Notes under the pieces: model-generated
Databases searched by the model: none
What the model was told of the DNA's origin: nothing
What the model saw: the letters and a program-made list of their open reading frames with translations, nothing else
Origin: Corylus avellana
Taxonomy: Eukaryota; Streptophyta; Magnoliopsida; Fagales; Betulaceae
Length of the DNA: 64,000 nt
NCBI RefSeq assembly: GCF_901000735.1
Contig: NC_081549.1
Location: 3,358,942 to 3,422,941 of the forward strand
Direction: 5' to 3'
Translations under genes and position numbers: made by a program
Part shown: one piece after another, positions 1-11,252 of the stretch
Numbering within the stretch: the first letter of the stretch is position 1
How the letters are laid out: every line of letters starts with the position of its first letter

Positions 1-635
1 AAGGAAAGATTTAACGAAAGTAGAACTGATCAGAATATTGGAAGTCGCAATGTGCAGGAACTCAGAGCAGCAGGAATCCAATTGAAGCCTAGTACAACTA
101 ATTCCTTGGCAGACGTAGACTTTTCCGTCCAATTCACTTTCTACACTGGATACCTTTCTCTTCCTCAAATAACAGTGGATGAGTCGACGGGGCCAAAGTT
201 CATGAACTTGATGGCCTATGAGATGTGTCCAGATTTCGAGAATGACTACGGCATAACCTCTTACATATGCTTCCTCAATTCACTCATTGATCATCCGACG
301 ACGTGAAGGAGCTGAGGAAAGCGGGCATACTCCACAACCTCCTTGGTAACGACATAAAAGTGGCTCAACTCATCAATGACATAGGCTGATAGGCGCAGGC
401 TCTTACTTGGTGCCTAATCCCGAAACATATATATGCCTATGTCAAAAAGGCGATTCAGAAGTGCTACGAAAATAATATATATAATTATATTCTCAATAAG
501 TTGAGGACCTGGATAGCTGAGGTCATTCACGACCATTTCAGAAGCCCCTGGGTTATCTTGGGTTTACTTGCCGCATTATTAGGACTTGTTCTAACTGCCA
601 TCCAGACATGGTACACAGTCTACTCTCCCCGATGA
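1..635 (+). pseudogene. DUF247 copy 1, 3' remnant (psi-1)
   Basis: The window opens inside a DUF247 gene whose reading frame is already open at base 1, in the charged linker before the NVQELRAAG motif. The frame runs through the PQITVDESTGPKF and VTSY-like segments to about 303. There one C is missing from the LIDHP codons relative to the other copies, which gives a frameshift and TGA at 304-306. Further damage follows: the segment encoding the IATDLVP motif is scrambled near 385-410, and an AT-rich insertion lies at 470-495. The C-terminal membrane segment can still be followed in another frame to a TGA at 633-635. The 5' part lies outside the window. It is clearly a pseudogene as assembled, although a sequencing error could explain the first frameshift alone. 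Confidence 0.85.
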
Positions 636-1799
636 CTTTTGCCGGCGTCGACCTTAATTAACACAAATTTCATATCATATATATATATATATATATCTCA
701 GTTTGTTGTCTCCGAATAAAAGTACCCCCGGCCCCTTACATCTATCTGCACCAACTCTCACGTACATCCAGGTACATGTCCATGTGGTTCCATTTATTTC
801 CTTTTGCTTTATTACTGTTTACATGAAAAATAAGTCGGAGAGAATGTATCTTTTTGTTTTGTTTTGTTATTTTTTTAGTGAAGAGTGAATATATCTTATA
901 CCCTAATTAATTGATGTAATGTGTACGTATGAGATAAACATGATTATTGTTAACTTTGTCGTCCATAGCTAAGGGTTTTTTTTTTTTTTTTTTGAATCAA
1001 AATATGAATATTTTCAAACAATATATCCCTTGCTGATGATTTAGTTCGACTAATATTTTTCGCTGCACCAAACACTTTAAAATTGGAAAAACCTTTTCCA
1101 AAAAAAATTTTATGCCCAAACAAATGAGGCCGTATGAATTACTTTTTCTTCAAATCGAGTTAGAGAAAAGTCATCAAACCTAGTCTATTAAATGTCATCT
1201 AGTCTTGAAAGTATATGATTCTTATGTGTATTTTTTTTTACGTGTTTTATTAAAAATTAAACTCAATAATTGAATGTCTCTATTGAAAACTGAAAAAAAT
1301 ATCACAAAAACCATCATAAAACTGCAGCTAGGCCATCTTAAACAAGTTTATATAGAAAAATAAGTCCAAACTTTAATAGAAAATTAGTAAAATAAAACGA
1401 AAATGTTGGATCAAGTTTGAACGAGCTTGGATTGGCTGGCGAACTATTGTTTGCAGTTGCTGTAAAATGTAGCACTCGTTCGACCAGGAATCAAATGTCT
1501 TTTGACCGAGGCTTATTTTGATCCAATAAACATTGCAATTGGAGAATCTTCATAAAACATGACTTGGTAGCTCTTTGAATAAGCTTCCCAATACCATTAA
1601 AATTGTCTTCATCGAATATTATAATCTGAAGTTATTGTTAATTTAATAGGATTGGTCTGTTTTTAATTAAACTGGTGTGCATCAGGTGTAAAGGACAGTG
1701 ATATATATTGCTCTAAAGTTTCATGTCTTACTTAGTGTAGACTACTAAGGTACTGGCAAGGTTCTTGGACTATCATATCCCGGGATAATGTGTATAATG

Positions 1800-2460
1800 G
1801 CTTGTCCAATATTTGACAACTGAGGGGTGTTTCGACCATGTCCCTCAACTCCTCTCTCTCTCTCCATTTTTTTTTTTCCTTTGTTTGCCCTTTTTCTGAC
1901 TTGTCCATGGGATTGTTTTGCTGCAATATTGTAGTTTGAGAGCGTTAAATGTACGTAATCAATGGTAGTTTAGGATTACAAAGTGTAAAAGAGGTGTCAG
2001 TGTAAAATATACTTGTAAGTATATTTTTCAATTTTTCTTTATTCGTAACTGAAATGTTTTAGAATATTAATAACTTTTGCTTTTCTTTTTCTCAATTTTG
2101 TCTCTCATAAAATTTAGATGATGGCCGGCCTTACAACCTCGAGTACAAGACAACGAAATTACATGGTAATTTTTTTTATGATTCTTCACCTGACTTGACT
2201 TGAGTAATCTAATTGTGAATTAGGGTCTGCTTAGGTCAGGCCTAGTTATCTCTATATTCACAATTAGGGCCTGCCATAGGTCTTCCCTAGATGGCCCTAC
2301 CTTAATATAAGTAATATAATAATGATATTAATTACATTGTAATAAGTATATATAATGATCATAAATATTGAAAAATATTAATATTAACCGTAAAGTAACT
2401 ATGTAATTAGAAATTTAAGTAGAGGAGTCAAGGAGAACTCTACAACATTACTTGTAAAAC
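1800..2460. repeat. Interspersed GGGCC-rich repeat, AT-rich tail (copy 1)
   Basis: It starts near the phrase GTCCCTCAACTCCTCTCT, passes a T-rich run and ACTTGTCCATGG, then a block of short dyads built from GGGCCT/AGGCCC (about 2220-2305), and ends in an AT-rich tail with repeated TAATAATGATATTAAT. The same order of blocks recurs at about 17395-17850, 39340-40290, 45090-46040 and, lacking the first part, 55540-56100. The dyad block alone recurs at 6270-6500 and 9581-9811. I cannot assign a class because no clear terminal repeats or target duplication were found. Confidence 0.55.
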
Positions 2461-2601
2461 TTACGTTTAATGGGAGGGGAAGTGCTGTTTGAGTGGAAGT
2501 GTGAAACATGATGTTTTAAACGTAGTTTGAGACTAATGATTTGGGAAGGAAAGGAATGTGTCTTAAATGCAAATTTTGATTGTTTTTAACTTAAGGGACA
2601 A

Positions 2602-2743
2602 GAGTAGTGATAGACTGCACGCCACTACGCCAGGCATAAAAAATTTTTTTATTATTATTTTTGTAAAAAAAACAAAAAAAAAAAAATTTGTGCGTGGCGT
2701 GCATCACTGTTGATGCACGCCGGCATGCAGTCTATCACTAGTC
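2602..2743. mobile_element. MULE-like MITE with 10-bp target duplication
   Basis: This 142-bp element has terminal inverted repeats of about 22 bp; the shared core is TAGTGATAGACTGCA. It is flanked by a perfect 10-bp direct repeat TAAGGGACAA at 2592-2601 and 2744-2753. An internal hairpin (CGTGCATCA...TGATGCACG) lies near its right end. Target duplications of 9-11 bp are typical of Mutator-like elements. It has no coding capacity. Confidence 0.85.
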
Positions 2744-3090
2744 TAAGGGACAAATCAAGATGCCACTTGTTGCAATTTGATGAAATCCTCTTATTGATTC
2801 CTCTTTTATATATATATATATATATATACACGCGCGTGTGATTGTCTGAAGAACGAAAAGCATATTATGTATCTTTTTAACCTTTTTCAGGGAGAAGATA
2901 ACCTCAACAGAGTGTATTTATAGGATGGAAATCATGGAAACATGAACCAATATAGCACGCACTTTTACAAAAGTATATATTCTTTATACTTGGCTTAACA
3001 CAATGACAAAATCATAAACCAACAGTTTTATCGAAAAAAGAAAAAAGACAAAAAAGAAGGTTCAAACCAGACTTTATCGTGTATCACATG

Positions 3091-3092
<2 letters not shown>

Positions 3093-3133
<41 letters not shown>
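3093..3133. repeat. AT microsatellite
   Basis: About 20 uninterrupted AT dinucleotides. Confidence 0.95.
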
Positions 3134-3134
<1 letters not shown>

Positions 3135-3578
3135 CTCTTATTGTTTGAAGCACGATACATCATGTAACATTTTTTCTCCTTTAGAAAAAAAGATGATAAT
3201 TGATAGGTCTCATCGAGCCATAGCAAAACATTCTCAAAAGCGTGTACATGCAATTTTGGATTGAAATTGGCTGCAATTCTTTGACGATTTGCATACCTTA
3301 CATATAAGAGGGCGCCCCTGAGTCCCTGACCGAGCCTATTTTAAATAGTTCGAACCCAGCTCAATTAGGTAGAGGGAATTCCGATCCATGCAATACCAAA
3401 CATGCCTCCTTACTAATAGTTTGTCTGAAAAAGATCACGGCTTTATCAAACTTGAGTCATAAAACAAGTAATAATATACTTGAACAAAAGTGTGTCATAC
3501 ATTTGATTCCTGACTTGGTGTATGAATGTAGTTCAAGCATCCTAAATTCCTCAGAGCTACAGTTTCTATGTGCCTGCA

Positions 3579-3586
3579 TATACAAG
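3579..3586 (+). promoter_or_regulatory. Putative TATA box of DUF247 copy 2
   Basis: TATACAAG lies 120 bp upstream of the ATG, where the paralogs carry TATATAAA in the same conserved context (CAGTTTC...CTGCATATA). It is the weakest TATA version in the array, with T-to-C at position 5. Confidence 0.45.
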
Positions 3587-3705
3587 ACAAGATTACTATT
3601 TGAACGTACAATAATGTTCACAACATTCCACCCCAAAATTCTCTCCATATTTTGTATTCCCCATAAATTTCTAGTAAACAAACCCCTTTGTGGTGCACAC
3701 TCGCC

Positions 3706-5148
3706 ATGGCCAGAACAGAGCATGTTATATCTGTGGAGGAGTTGCTTTCGAGGAAGGTTAATGTTGTTAGAACAGAAGCTGTTGAAGTCCAAGTGATAGA
3801 GAAAGACAGTCCCAGCAGGCAGCAGAGGTTGGATCGATTGGAGAAGGCAGGAGGAGGAGACAGTAGTGCACAAAATGAAGGTGATCAAAAAGTAGCCGGA
3901 CCAAAGATACAAAAGGTTTCGTTTTTGGTGCGAGATAACAAAAACGTGGCCAAGTATTTTGAGCCGAGGGTGGTGTCGCTGGGTCCTATCCATCACGGTA
4001 ATCCAAAGTACAACCTAGCAGAGGAGTACAAGCTTGGATTGGCTAACAAGTTCGTCAAGGAGAGTGGTAAGACAGCTGGAAGTTTGTACGCTAAAATTGA
4101 GGAGAAAATCAGCAAACTGAGGGAGTACTTCGATGGGGAGGTGACCAAGGAGTATGACGACGAGTGCCTCGCCTGGATGCTGTTCGTGGACGGGTGTGCT
4201 GTATTACAATTCATGTACTATGCAGTTGAAGAGAAATTCAAAGATGTGAAAATTAAAAACGATCTAGCGGCCTTTGGGCAACAGGATTTGTTCTTGTTGG
4301 AGAATCAACTTCCTTACCAACTCCTCGAGGATTTGATGGAGTTGAGCGACAATAAAGAGACTTTGAAGAATTCGATCGACAGTTTCATTGAAAATCATGC
4401 AAATTGCAAGGCTCCTAAAAATACCAGCACAGAAAAGCCGGCCCATCTTCTCGATCGCCTGCGAACAAGACTACTTTGCAAAGTTCCTGTCCCCCGAGCC
4501 GGTGATCATAAGGGAAAGAAAAAGAAGGAGGCCGATTGGCAGTCGTATCGCAATGTGCAGGAACTCCGAGCAGCAGGAATCCAATTGAAGCCTAGTAAAA
4601 CTAATTCCTTGATAGACTTACATTTTTCCGACCAAAACACTTTCTACCCTGGATACCTTCATCTTCCTCAAATAACAGTGGATGATTCGACGGGGCCCAT
4701 GTTCTTGAACTTGATAGCTTATGAGGGGTGTCCGGATTTCGAGAATGACTTCGGCGTCACCTCGTACGTATGCTTCCTCGATACACTCATTGATCATCCC
4801 GCGGACGTGAAGGAGCTGAGGAACGCGCACATACTCCACAACCTCCTTGGCAGCGACAAAGAAGTGTCTCAACTCTTCAATGACATAGCCACTGACTTGG
4901 TGCCTAACCCCAAAACATATGCCGATGTCAAAAATGGGATACAAAAGTGCTACGACAGCAAGTGGAAGACCTGGATAGCTCAGGCCATTCACGACCATTT
5001 CAGCAGCCCCTGGACATTCGTGGGTTTCCTCGCCGCATTCTTAGCACTTGCTCTAACTGTCCTCCAGACTTGGTATTCTGTCCGCGGCTCTCCCTCTGAC
5101 ACCAAAGATCGCTCTCCCCCTGCCCCCAGAATTCCCAAAAGGTACTGA
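3706..5148 (+). CDS. DUF247 protein (UPF0481 type), copy 2, intact
   Basis: A single-exon gene for 480 aa. The start is the ATG at 3706 in GCCATGGCC; no ATG precedes it in frame after the upstream stop. Residues 1-65 are a charged, variable leader that opens with the shared HVISVEELLSRK motif. The DUF247 core runs from about 66 to 415 with the family landmarks YFEPRVVSLGPIHHG (84-98), WMLFVDGCAVLQF (157-169), DLFLLENQLPYQLLEDL (194-210), HLLDRLRTRLL (247-257) and LLGSDKEVSQLFN (380-392). Residues 437-458 form one hydrophobic C-terminal segment, followed by a short basic Pro-rich tail. The family usually has this single C-terminal anchor. It has no intron, unlike copies 3, 4, 6, 8 and 10. Biochemical function is unknown; grass homologs act in self-incompatibility. 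Confidence 0.92.
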   Translation: MARTEHVISVEELLSRKVNVVRTEAVEVQVIEKDSPSRQQRLDRLEKAGGGDSSAQNEGDQKVAGPKIQKVSFLVRDNKNVAKYFEPRVVSLGPIHHGNPKYNLAEEYKLGLANKFVKESGKTAGSLYAKIEEKISKLREYFDGEVTKEYDDECLAWMLFVDGCAVLQFMYYAVEEKFKDVKIKNDLAAFGQQDLFLLENQLPYQLLEDLMELSDNKETLKNSIDSFIENHANCKAPKNTSTEKPAHLLDRLRTRLLCKVPVPRAGDHKGKKKKEADWQSYRNVQELRAAGIQLKPSKTNSLIDLHFSDQNTFYPGYLHLPQITVDDSTGPMFLNLIAYEGCPDFENDFGVTSYVCFLDTLIDHPADVKELRNAHILHNLLGSDKEVSQLFNDIATDLVPNPKTYADVKNGIQKCYDSKWKTWIAQAIHDHFSSPWTFVGFLAAFLALALTVLQTWYSVRGSPSDTKDRSPPAPRIPKRY

Positions 5149-5265
5149 AAACATTTTTGCTTTTATCTTTCCAATTAAGTGCATGCATCCACCGTATTGT
5201 AAGCCTATATATATATATACCCAGAGGCCCAGATTCTATATATGCATCTCAATTTGTTGTCTCCA

Positions 5266-5271
5266 AATAAA
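5266..5271 (+). terminator. Putative poly(A) signal of DUF247 copy 2
   Basis: AATAAA lies 118 bp after the stop, in a 3' flank conserved among paralogs (equivalents at 8577-8582, 15882-15887 and 20673-20678). Confidence 0.5.
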
Positions 5272-5518
5272 AGTAACCCCAGTAGATCTCTGCATGTACA
5301 TCCAGGACGGCAGGACCATGGGGTTCCATTTATTTCCTTTTGCTATTGTGTTTGCGTGTAAAATAAGTCGGTGTGAATGCATCGTATACCTTTATTGATG
5401 TAATGTGTATGAGATAAACATGAATGTTGTATATAGTTCAATTTATACATCACGTGTAAGCAAAAAAACAAGACTATAACATATATTAACTAGTATATGA
5501 TTGAATGACTCGTCTTGG

Positions 5519-6500
5519 TGATCATTAAAGTAAAAACTTCTGGTTAATATTTTTGCAATCAGAATGCATGGAAATACATAATCATAAAAATTGTCTTCTA
5601 CAAATTACTGTCACTTGAAGGCATTTCACTAAAGAAGCCACAATGTACCCCAACCAATTGGGTGCACCAACGTCCCAACACCTTGGTGCCCCTGCATATA
5701 TAGGTTACGTCTTGAAGACCACACTCGCAACATACGATCTATTGGTAAACTAGCGCACACAATTGTAAACTATTGCTCGGGATCACCTACAATTGGATGT
5801 CCATTCGTAAAAGATTTATGTAATTATGGGACAATTTTAATGAGATCTACTTATACAAACAAGTGCTTAAATGGTTTATAAGGAATCTCTTGTAATTGTG
5901 AGGGGCCTCCTACTTAGACAGATGAGCTTCATCGGTAACTTATCAGAATCCAACTCTATCACCAATTGAGTCAAAAGAGAGGGTCTCTCAGATTTGAACA
6001 ATCCACTAATAAGAAAGTTACCTTGCCGATGCAAATCACACATATATTCAACCAACAATTGAGCAACCCTCATAGCTGCAAAAATATTGAGGTAATGACA
6101 AGGTGCTTAATTGACTATCTCTTTATATCATATATCATATCCCGGGACAGTGTGTAATGGTTTGTTGCAACATAGATAACACCTCAATTTGGTCAATCTC
6201 ATTGTATAAATAAATGATAACTTGAGGTAATATTTTTAAGGGAATCATATATATAGAATTGCGACATGTAGTGTCTGCTTCAGCCAGGCCTAGCTATCTC
6301 TATAATTCACAATTAGGGCCTGCCATAGGTCTTCCCTAGATGGCCCTTCCCTTAATTTAAGTAATATAATAATGATATTAATCACATTGAAATAACTATA
6401 ATGATCATAAATATTGATAAACATTAATATTAACTATAAAGTGACTATATAATTAGAAATTAGACATTTAAGAGGACTCAAGGAGGACTCTACAACATTA
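5519..6500. repeat. Conserved 3'-flank module of the DUF247 repeat unit
   Basis: This non-coding segment begins at TGATCATTAAAGTAAAAAC and follows DUF247 copies 2, 3, 4, 5 and 6 (5519, 8830, 16288, 22328 and 27520). It shows that the duplication unit includes about 1 kb of 3' DNA. It ends here in the GGGCC-rich dyad block at 6270-6360. Small open frames inside are not conserved as proteins between copies. Confidence 0.75.
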
Positions 6501-7427
6501 CTTGTAAAACTTACGTTTAATAGAAGGAGAAGCGCTGTTTGAGTAAAAGTGTGAAACACGGTGTCTTAAACCAAGTTTGGGACTGACGATTTGGGAAGGG
6601 AGGCAATGTGTACACATCATAATTTAAAGATGCCACTTGTTGCAATTTGATGAAATCTTCTTATTGATTCCTCTTTAATATATGTGTGAGCTTGTCTTAA
6701 GAACGAAAGGCATAATTATGTATCTTTTTAACTTTTTTCAGGAGAAGATAACCTCAAGAAAGTGTACATTGATGGAAATCATGGAAACATGAACCATATA
6801 TAGCACGCATTTTTACAAAAGCATATATGCTTAATTTATACTTGGCTTGACACAATGATAAAATCATAAACCAATAGTTTTATCAGGAAAAAAAAAAGGT
6901 TCAAATCAGATTTCTTGTGTTAGGGAATACTCTTTCTCGTTTATATCATATAGTATATAGTTCTTATTGTTTGAAGCACTATACGTCATGTAACATTTTT
7001 TCTCTTTTAGAAAAAAAGATGACGATTGATAGGTTTGGAGCCATAACAAAACATTCTCAAAAGCCTGTATGTGCAATTTTGGATTGGGATTGGTTTCAAT
7101 TCTTTGACGATTTGCAGACCTTACATATAAGAGGGCGCCCTTGACTAAGCCAATCTGTTCGGATAGGTATTCGAATAGTTGAACCCAACTCAATTAGCTA
7201 GAGCCAGAGGGAATCCCAATCCATGCAATACCAAACTTGCCTCATAAAGATAAAGGATTTACTAATAGTTTGTCTGAAAAAAGATCACGGCTTTATCAAA
7301 CTTGAGTCATAAAACAAGTTAATAATATACTTAAAAAAATGTGTCATAGATTTGATTCCTGTCTTGGTATATGAATATAGTTCAAACATCCTAAATTCCT
7401 CAGAGCTACAGTTTCTATGTGTCTGCA

Positions 7428-7435
7428 TATATAAA
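7428..7435 (+). promoter_or_regulatory. Putative TATA box of DUF247 copy 3
   Basis: TATATAAA lies 113 bp before the second ATG of the leader (7548). The surrounding 100 bp is conserved upstream of copies 2, 4, 5, 6, 7, 8 and 10. Confidence 0.6.
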
Positions 7436-7547
7436 ACAAGTTTACTACTTGAAAAATAATGTTCTCAACTTTCCACCCCAAAATTCTCTCCATATTTTTG
7501 TATTCCCCATAAATTTCTAGTAAACCAGTTTGTGGTGCACACTCACC

Positions 7548-8459
7548 ATGGCCGGAATAGAGCATGTTATATCTGTGGAGGAGTTGCTACCGAGGAAGGG
7601 AAATGATGTTAGAACAGAAGATGTTGAAGTCCAAGTGATAGAGAAAGACAGTCCCAGGCAGCAGTGGTTGGATGAATTAGAGAAGGCAGGAGATGAAGCT
7701 GATCAAAAAACTGGACCAAAGATACAAAAGGTTCCGTTCTTGCTGCGAGATCACAAAGATGTGGCCAAGTATTTTGAGCCAAGGGTGGTGTCGCTGGGTC
7801 CTATCCATCACGGTAAGCCAAAGTACCGGAAAGCAGAGAAGTACAAGCTTGTATTGGCAAACAAGTTCGTGAAGGAGAGTGGCAAGGGTAATGTAGAATA
7901 TATTTCCATATAATTTTTGTGATTTGATTACGTTATTTACAATATTGTATTCATCTACTATCTTTTCCTTGTAAACGTCATCAAGAATAAAATTAATTTA
8001 TGTCTCCATATTCTTTCATTCTTCTCTCTCCACTTTCATTTTCCATTTATTTCTAAACTTGTTCATAGTATGCATGACTGCATGAGAGCCATTGACTGAC
8101 GCAAGTGTTTAATTCCCAATTAATAGTCTTATGGATTTCAATTTTTTATTTTCTTCCTGTTCTCGTCTCATCGTTTTGTCTCTGATTTTTTGCAGATAAG
8201 ACAGCTGAAAGTTTGTACGCCCAAATTGAGAAGAAAATCAGCAAACTGAAGGAGTACTTCAATGAGGAGGTGACCGCCAACAAGTATGACGACGAGAAAC
8301 TCNNNNNNNNNNNNNNNNNNNNNNNNNNNNNNNNNNNNNNNNNNNNNNNNNNNNNNNNNNNNNNNNNNNNNNNNNNNNNNNNNNNNNNNNNNNNNNNNNN
8401 NNCCCTCTGACACCAAAGATCGCTCTCCCCCTGCCCCCAGAATTCCCAAAAGGTACTGA
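7548..8459 (+). CDS. DUF247 protein, copy 3, interrupted by assembly gap
   Basis: Exon 1 (7548-7887) starts at the ATG in CACCATGGCC and encodes the shared leader and the EPRVVSLGPIHHG segment. The phase-1 intron 7888-8195 (GTAATG...TTGCAG) joins GGC AAG G to AT AAG ACA. Exon 2 starts at 8196 and is open to 8302, where a 100-N gap removes most of the protein. Sequence after the gap (8403-8459) is the C-terminal tail ending in TGA and is identical to copy 2. The missing coding length, judged from copy 4, is near 840 bp, so the N count does not measure the gap. Whether both sides of the gap belong to one gene is uncertain, since everything after it repeats 5092 onward. Intron and exon 2 resemble copy 6 more than copy 4. 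Confidence 0.7.
8303..8402. other. Assembly gap (100 N)
   Basis: Exactly 100 N inside exon 2 of copy 3. The round size suggests a placeholder. Confidence 0.98.
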
Positions 8460-11252
8460 AAACATTTTTGCTTTTATCTTTCCAATTAAGTGCATGCATC
8501 CACCGTATTGTAAGCCTATATATATATATACCCAGAGGCCCAGATTCTATATATGCATCTCAATTTGTTGTCTCCAAATAAAAGTAACCCCAGTAGATCT
8601 CTGCATGTACATCCAGGACGGCAGGACCATGGGGTTCCATTTATTTCCTTTTGCTATTGTGTTTGCGTGTAAAATAAGTCGGTGTGAATGCATCGTATAC
8701 CTTTATTGATGTAATGTGTATGAGATAAACATGAATGTTGTATATAGTTCAATTTATACATCACGTGTAAGCAAAAAAACAAGACTATAACATATATTAA
8801 CTAGTATATGATTGAATGACTCGTCTTGGTGATCATTAAAGTAAAAACTTCTGGTTAATATTTTTGCAATCAGAATGCATGGAAATACATAATCATAAAA
8901 ATTGTCTTCTACAAATTACTGTCACTTGAAGGCATTTCACTAAAGAAGCCACAATGTACCCCAACCAATTGGGTGCACCAACGTCCCAACACCTTGGTGC
9001 CCCTGCATATATAGGTTACGTCTTGAAGACCACACTCGCAACATACGATCTATTGGTAAACTAGCGCACACAATTGTAAACTATTGCTCGGGATCACCTA
9101 CAATTGGATGTCCATTCGTAAAAGATTTATGTAATTATGGGACAATTTTAATGAGATCTACTTATACAAACAAGTGCTTAAATGGTTTATAAGGAATCTC
9201 TTGTAATTGTGAGGGGCCTCCTACTTAGACAGATGAGCTTCATCGGTAACTTATCAGAATCCAACTCTATCACCAATTGAGTCAAAAGAGAGGGTCTCTC
9301 AGATTTGAACAATCCACTAATAAGAAAGTTACCTTGCCGATGCAAATCACACATATATTCAACCAACAATTGAGCAACCCTCATAGCTGCAAAAATATTG
9401 AGGTAATGACAAGGTGCTTAATTGACTATCTCTTTATATCATATATCATATCCCGGGACAGTGTGTAATGGTTTGTTGCAACATAGATAACACCTCAATT
9501 TGGTCAATCTCATTGTATAAATAAATGATAACTTGAGGTAATATTTTTAAGGGAATCATATATATAGAATTGCGACATGTAGTGTCTGCTTCAGCCAGGC
9601 CTAGCTATCTCTATAATTCACAATTAGGGCCTGCCATAGGTCTTCCCTAGATGGCCCTTCCCTTAATTTAAGTAATATAATAATGATATTAATCACATTG
9701 AAATAACTATAATGATCATAAATATTGATAAACATTAATATTAACTATAAAGTGACTATATAATTAGAAATTAGACATTTAAGAGGACTCAAGGAGGACT
9801 CTACAACATTACTTGTAAAACTTACGTTTAATAGAAGGAGAAGCGCTGTTTGAGTAAAAGTGTGAAACACGGTGTCTTAAACCAAGTTTGGGACTGACGA
9901 TTTGGGAAGGGAGGCAATGTGTACACATCATAATTTAAAGATGCCACTTGTTGCAATTTGATGAAATCTTCTTATTGATTCCTCTTTAATATATGTGTGA
10001 GCTTGTCTTAAGAACGAAAGGCATAATTATGTATCTTTTTAACTTTTTTCAGGAGAAGATAACCTCAAGAAAGTGTACATTGATGGAAATCATGGAAACA
10101 TGAACCATATATAGCACGCATTTTTACAAAAGCATATATGCTTAATTTATACTTGGCTTGACACAATGATAAAATCATAAACCAATAGTTTTATCAGGAA
10201 AAAAAAAAGGTTCAAATCAGATTTCTTGTGTTAGGGAATACTCTTTCTCGTTTATATCATATAGTATATAGTTCTTATTGTTTGAAGCACTATACGTCAT
10301 GTAACATTTTTTCTCTTTTAGAAAAAAAGATGACGATTGATAGGTTTGGAGCCATAACAAAACATTCTCAAAAGCCTGTATGTGCAATTTTGGATTGGGA
10401 TTGGTTTCAATTCTTTGACGATTTGCAGACCTTACATATAAGAGGGCGCCCTTGACTAAGCCAATCTGTTCGGATAGGTATTCGAATAGTTGAACCCAAC
10501 TCAATTAGCTAGAGCCAGAGGGAATCCCAATCCATGCAATACCAAACTTGCCTCATAAAGATAAAGGATTTACTAATAGTTTGTCTGAAAAAAGATCACG
10601 GCTTTATCAAACTTGAGTCATAAAACAAGTTAATAATATACTTAAAAAAATGTGTCATAGATTTGATTCCTGTCTTGGTATATGAATATAGTTCAAACAT
10701 CCTAAATTCCTCAGAGCTACAGTTTCTATGTGTCTGCATATATAAAACAAGTTTACTACTTGAAAAATAATGTTCTCAACTTTCCACCCCAAAATTCTCT
10801 CCATATTTTTGTATTCCCCATAAATTTCTAGTAAACCAGTTTGTGGTGCACACTCACCATGGCCGGAATAGAGCATGTTATATCTGTGGAGGAGTTGCTA
10901 CCGAGGAAGGGAAATGATGTTAGAACAGAAGATGTTGAAGTCCAAGTGATAGAGAAAGACAGTCCCAGGCAGCAGTGGTTGGATGAATTAGAGAAGGCAG
11001 GAGATGAAGCTGATCAAAAAACTGGACCAAAGATACAAAAGGTTCCGTTCTTGCTGCGAGATCACAAAGATGTGGCCAAGTATTTTGAGCCAAGGGTGGT
11101 GTCGCTGGGTCCTATCCATCACGGTAAGCCAAAGTACCGGAAAGCAGAGAAGTACAAGCTTGTATTGGCAAACAAGTTCGTCAAGGAGAGTGGCAAGGGT
11201 AATGTAGAATATATTTCCATATAATTTTTGTGATTTGATTACGTTATTTACA
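8403..11252 (+). repeat. Near-identical direct repeat of 5092-7941
   Basis: Starting at the first base after the gap, 2,850 bp repeat 5092-7941 at a constant offset of 3,311. I found a single difference (G at 7871, C at 11182). It covers the copy-2 gene tail, 3' spacer, promoter and exon 1 of the next copy. Similarity stops inside the intron, where copy 4 carries an LTR element. It is either a very recent tandem duplication or two haplotypes joined in series. Confidence 0.9.
10739..10746 (+). promoter_or_regulatory. Putative TATA box of DUF247 copy 4
   Basis: TATATAAA lies 113 bp after-to-ATG distance upstream of 10859, identical in context to the box at 7428. Confidence 0.6.

Larger units (their letters stand above)
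636..3450. other. Spacer between DUF247 copies 1 and 2
   Basis: I see no convincing gene here. The first 300 bases carry the 3'-flank signature shared by the DUF247 copies (an AATAAA-type signal and a segment ending in TTGATGTAATGTG). Bases 1800-2460 hold a copy of an interspersed repeat also found near 17.4, 39.4, 45.1 and 55.5 kb. A MULE-like MITE lies at 2602-2743 and an AT microsatellite at 3093-3133. Short open frames here are low complexity or repeat-derived. Confidence 0.6.

Noticed and set aside
3688..3705. Earlier starts of the DUF247 reading frames (18 bases upstream of the ATG in most copies)
   Set aside because: The upstream codon is TTG, not ATG. The first ATG lies in a Kozak-like GCCATGGCC shared by all intact copies.
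3457..3996. 179-codon minus-strand frame over the start of copy 2
   Set aside because: It is antisense to the DUF247 promoter and leader; equivalents in other copies are broken or of different length.
6906..7193. Paired small frames upstream of copies 3 and 4 (6906-7193 and 10217-10504)
   Set aside because: They are conserved only because the DNA is duplicated; diverged flanks of other copies do not keep the frames.
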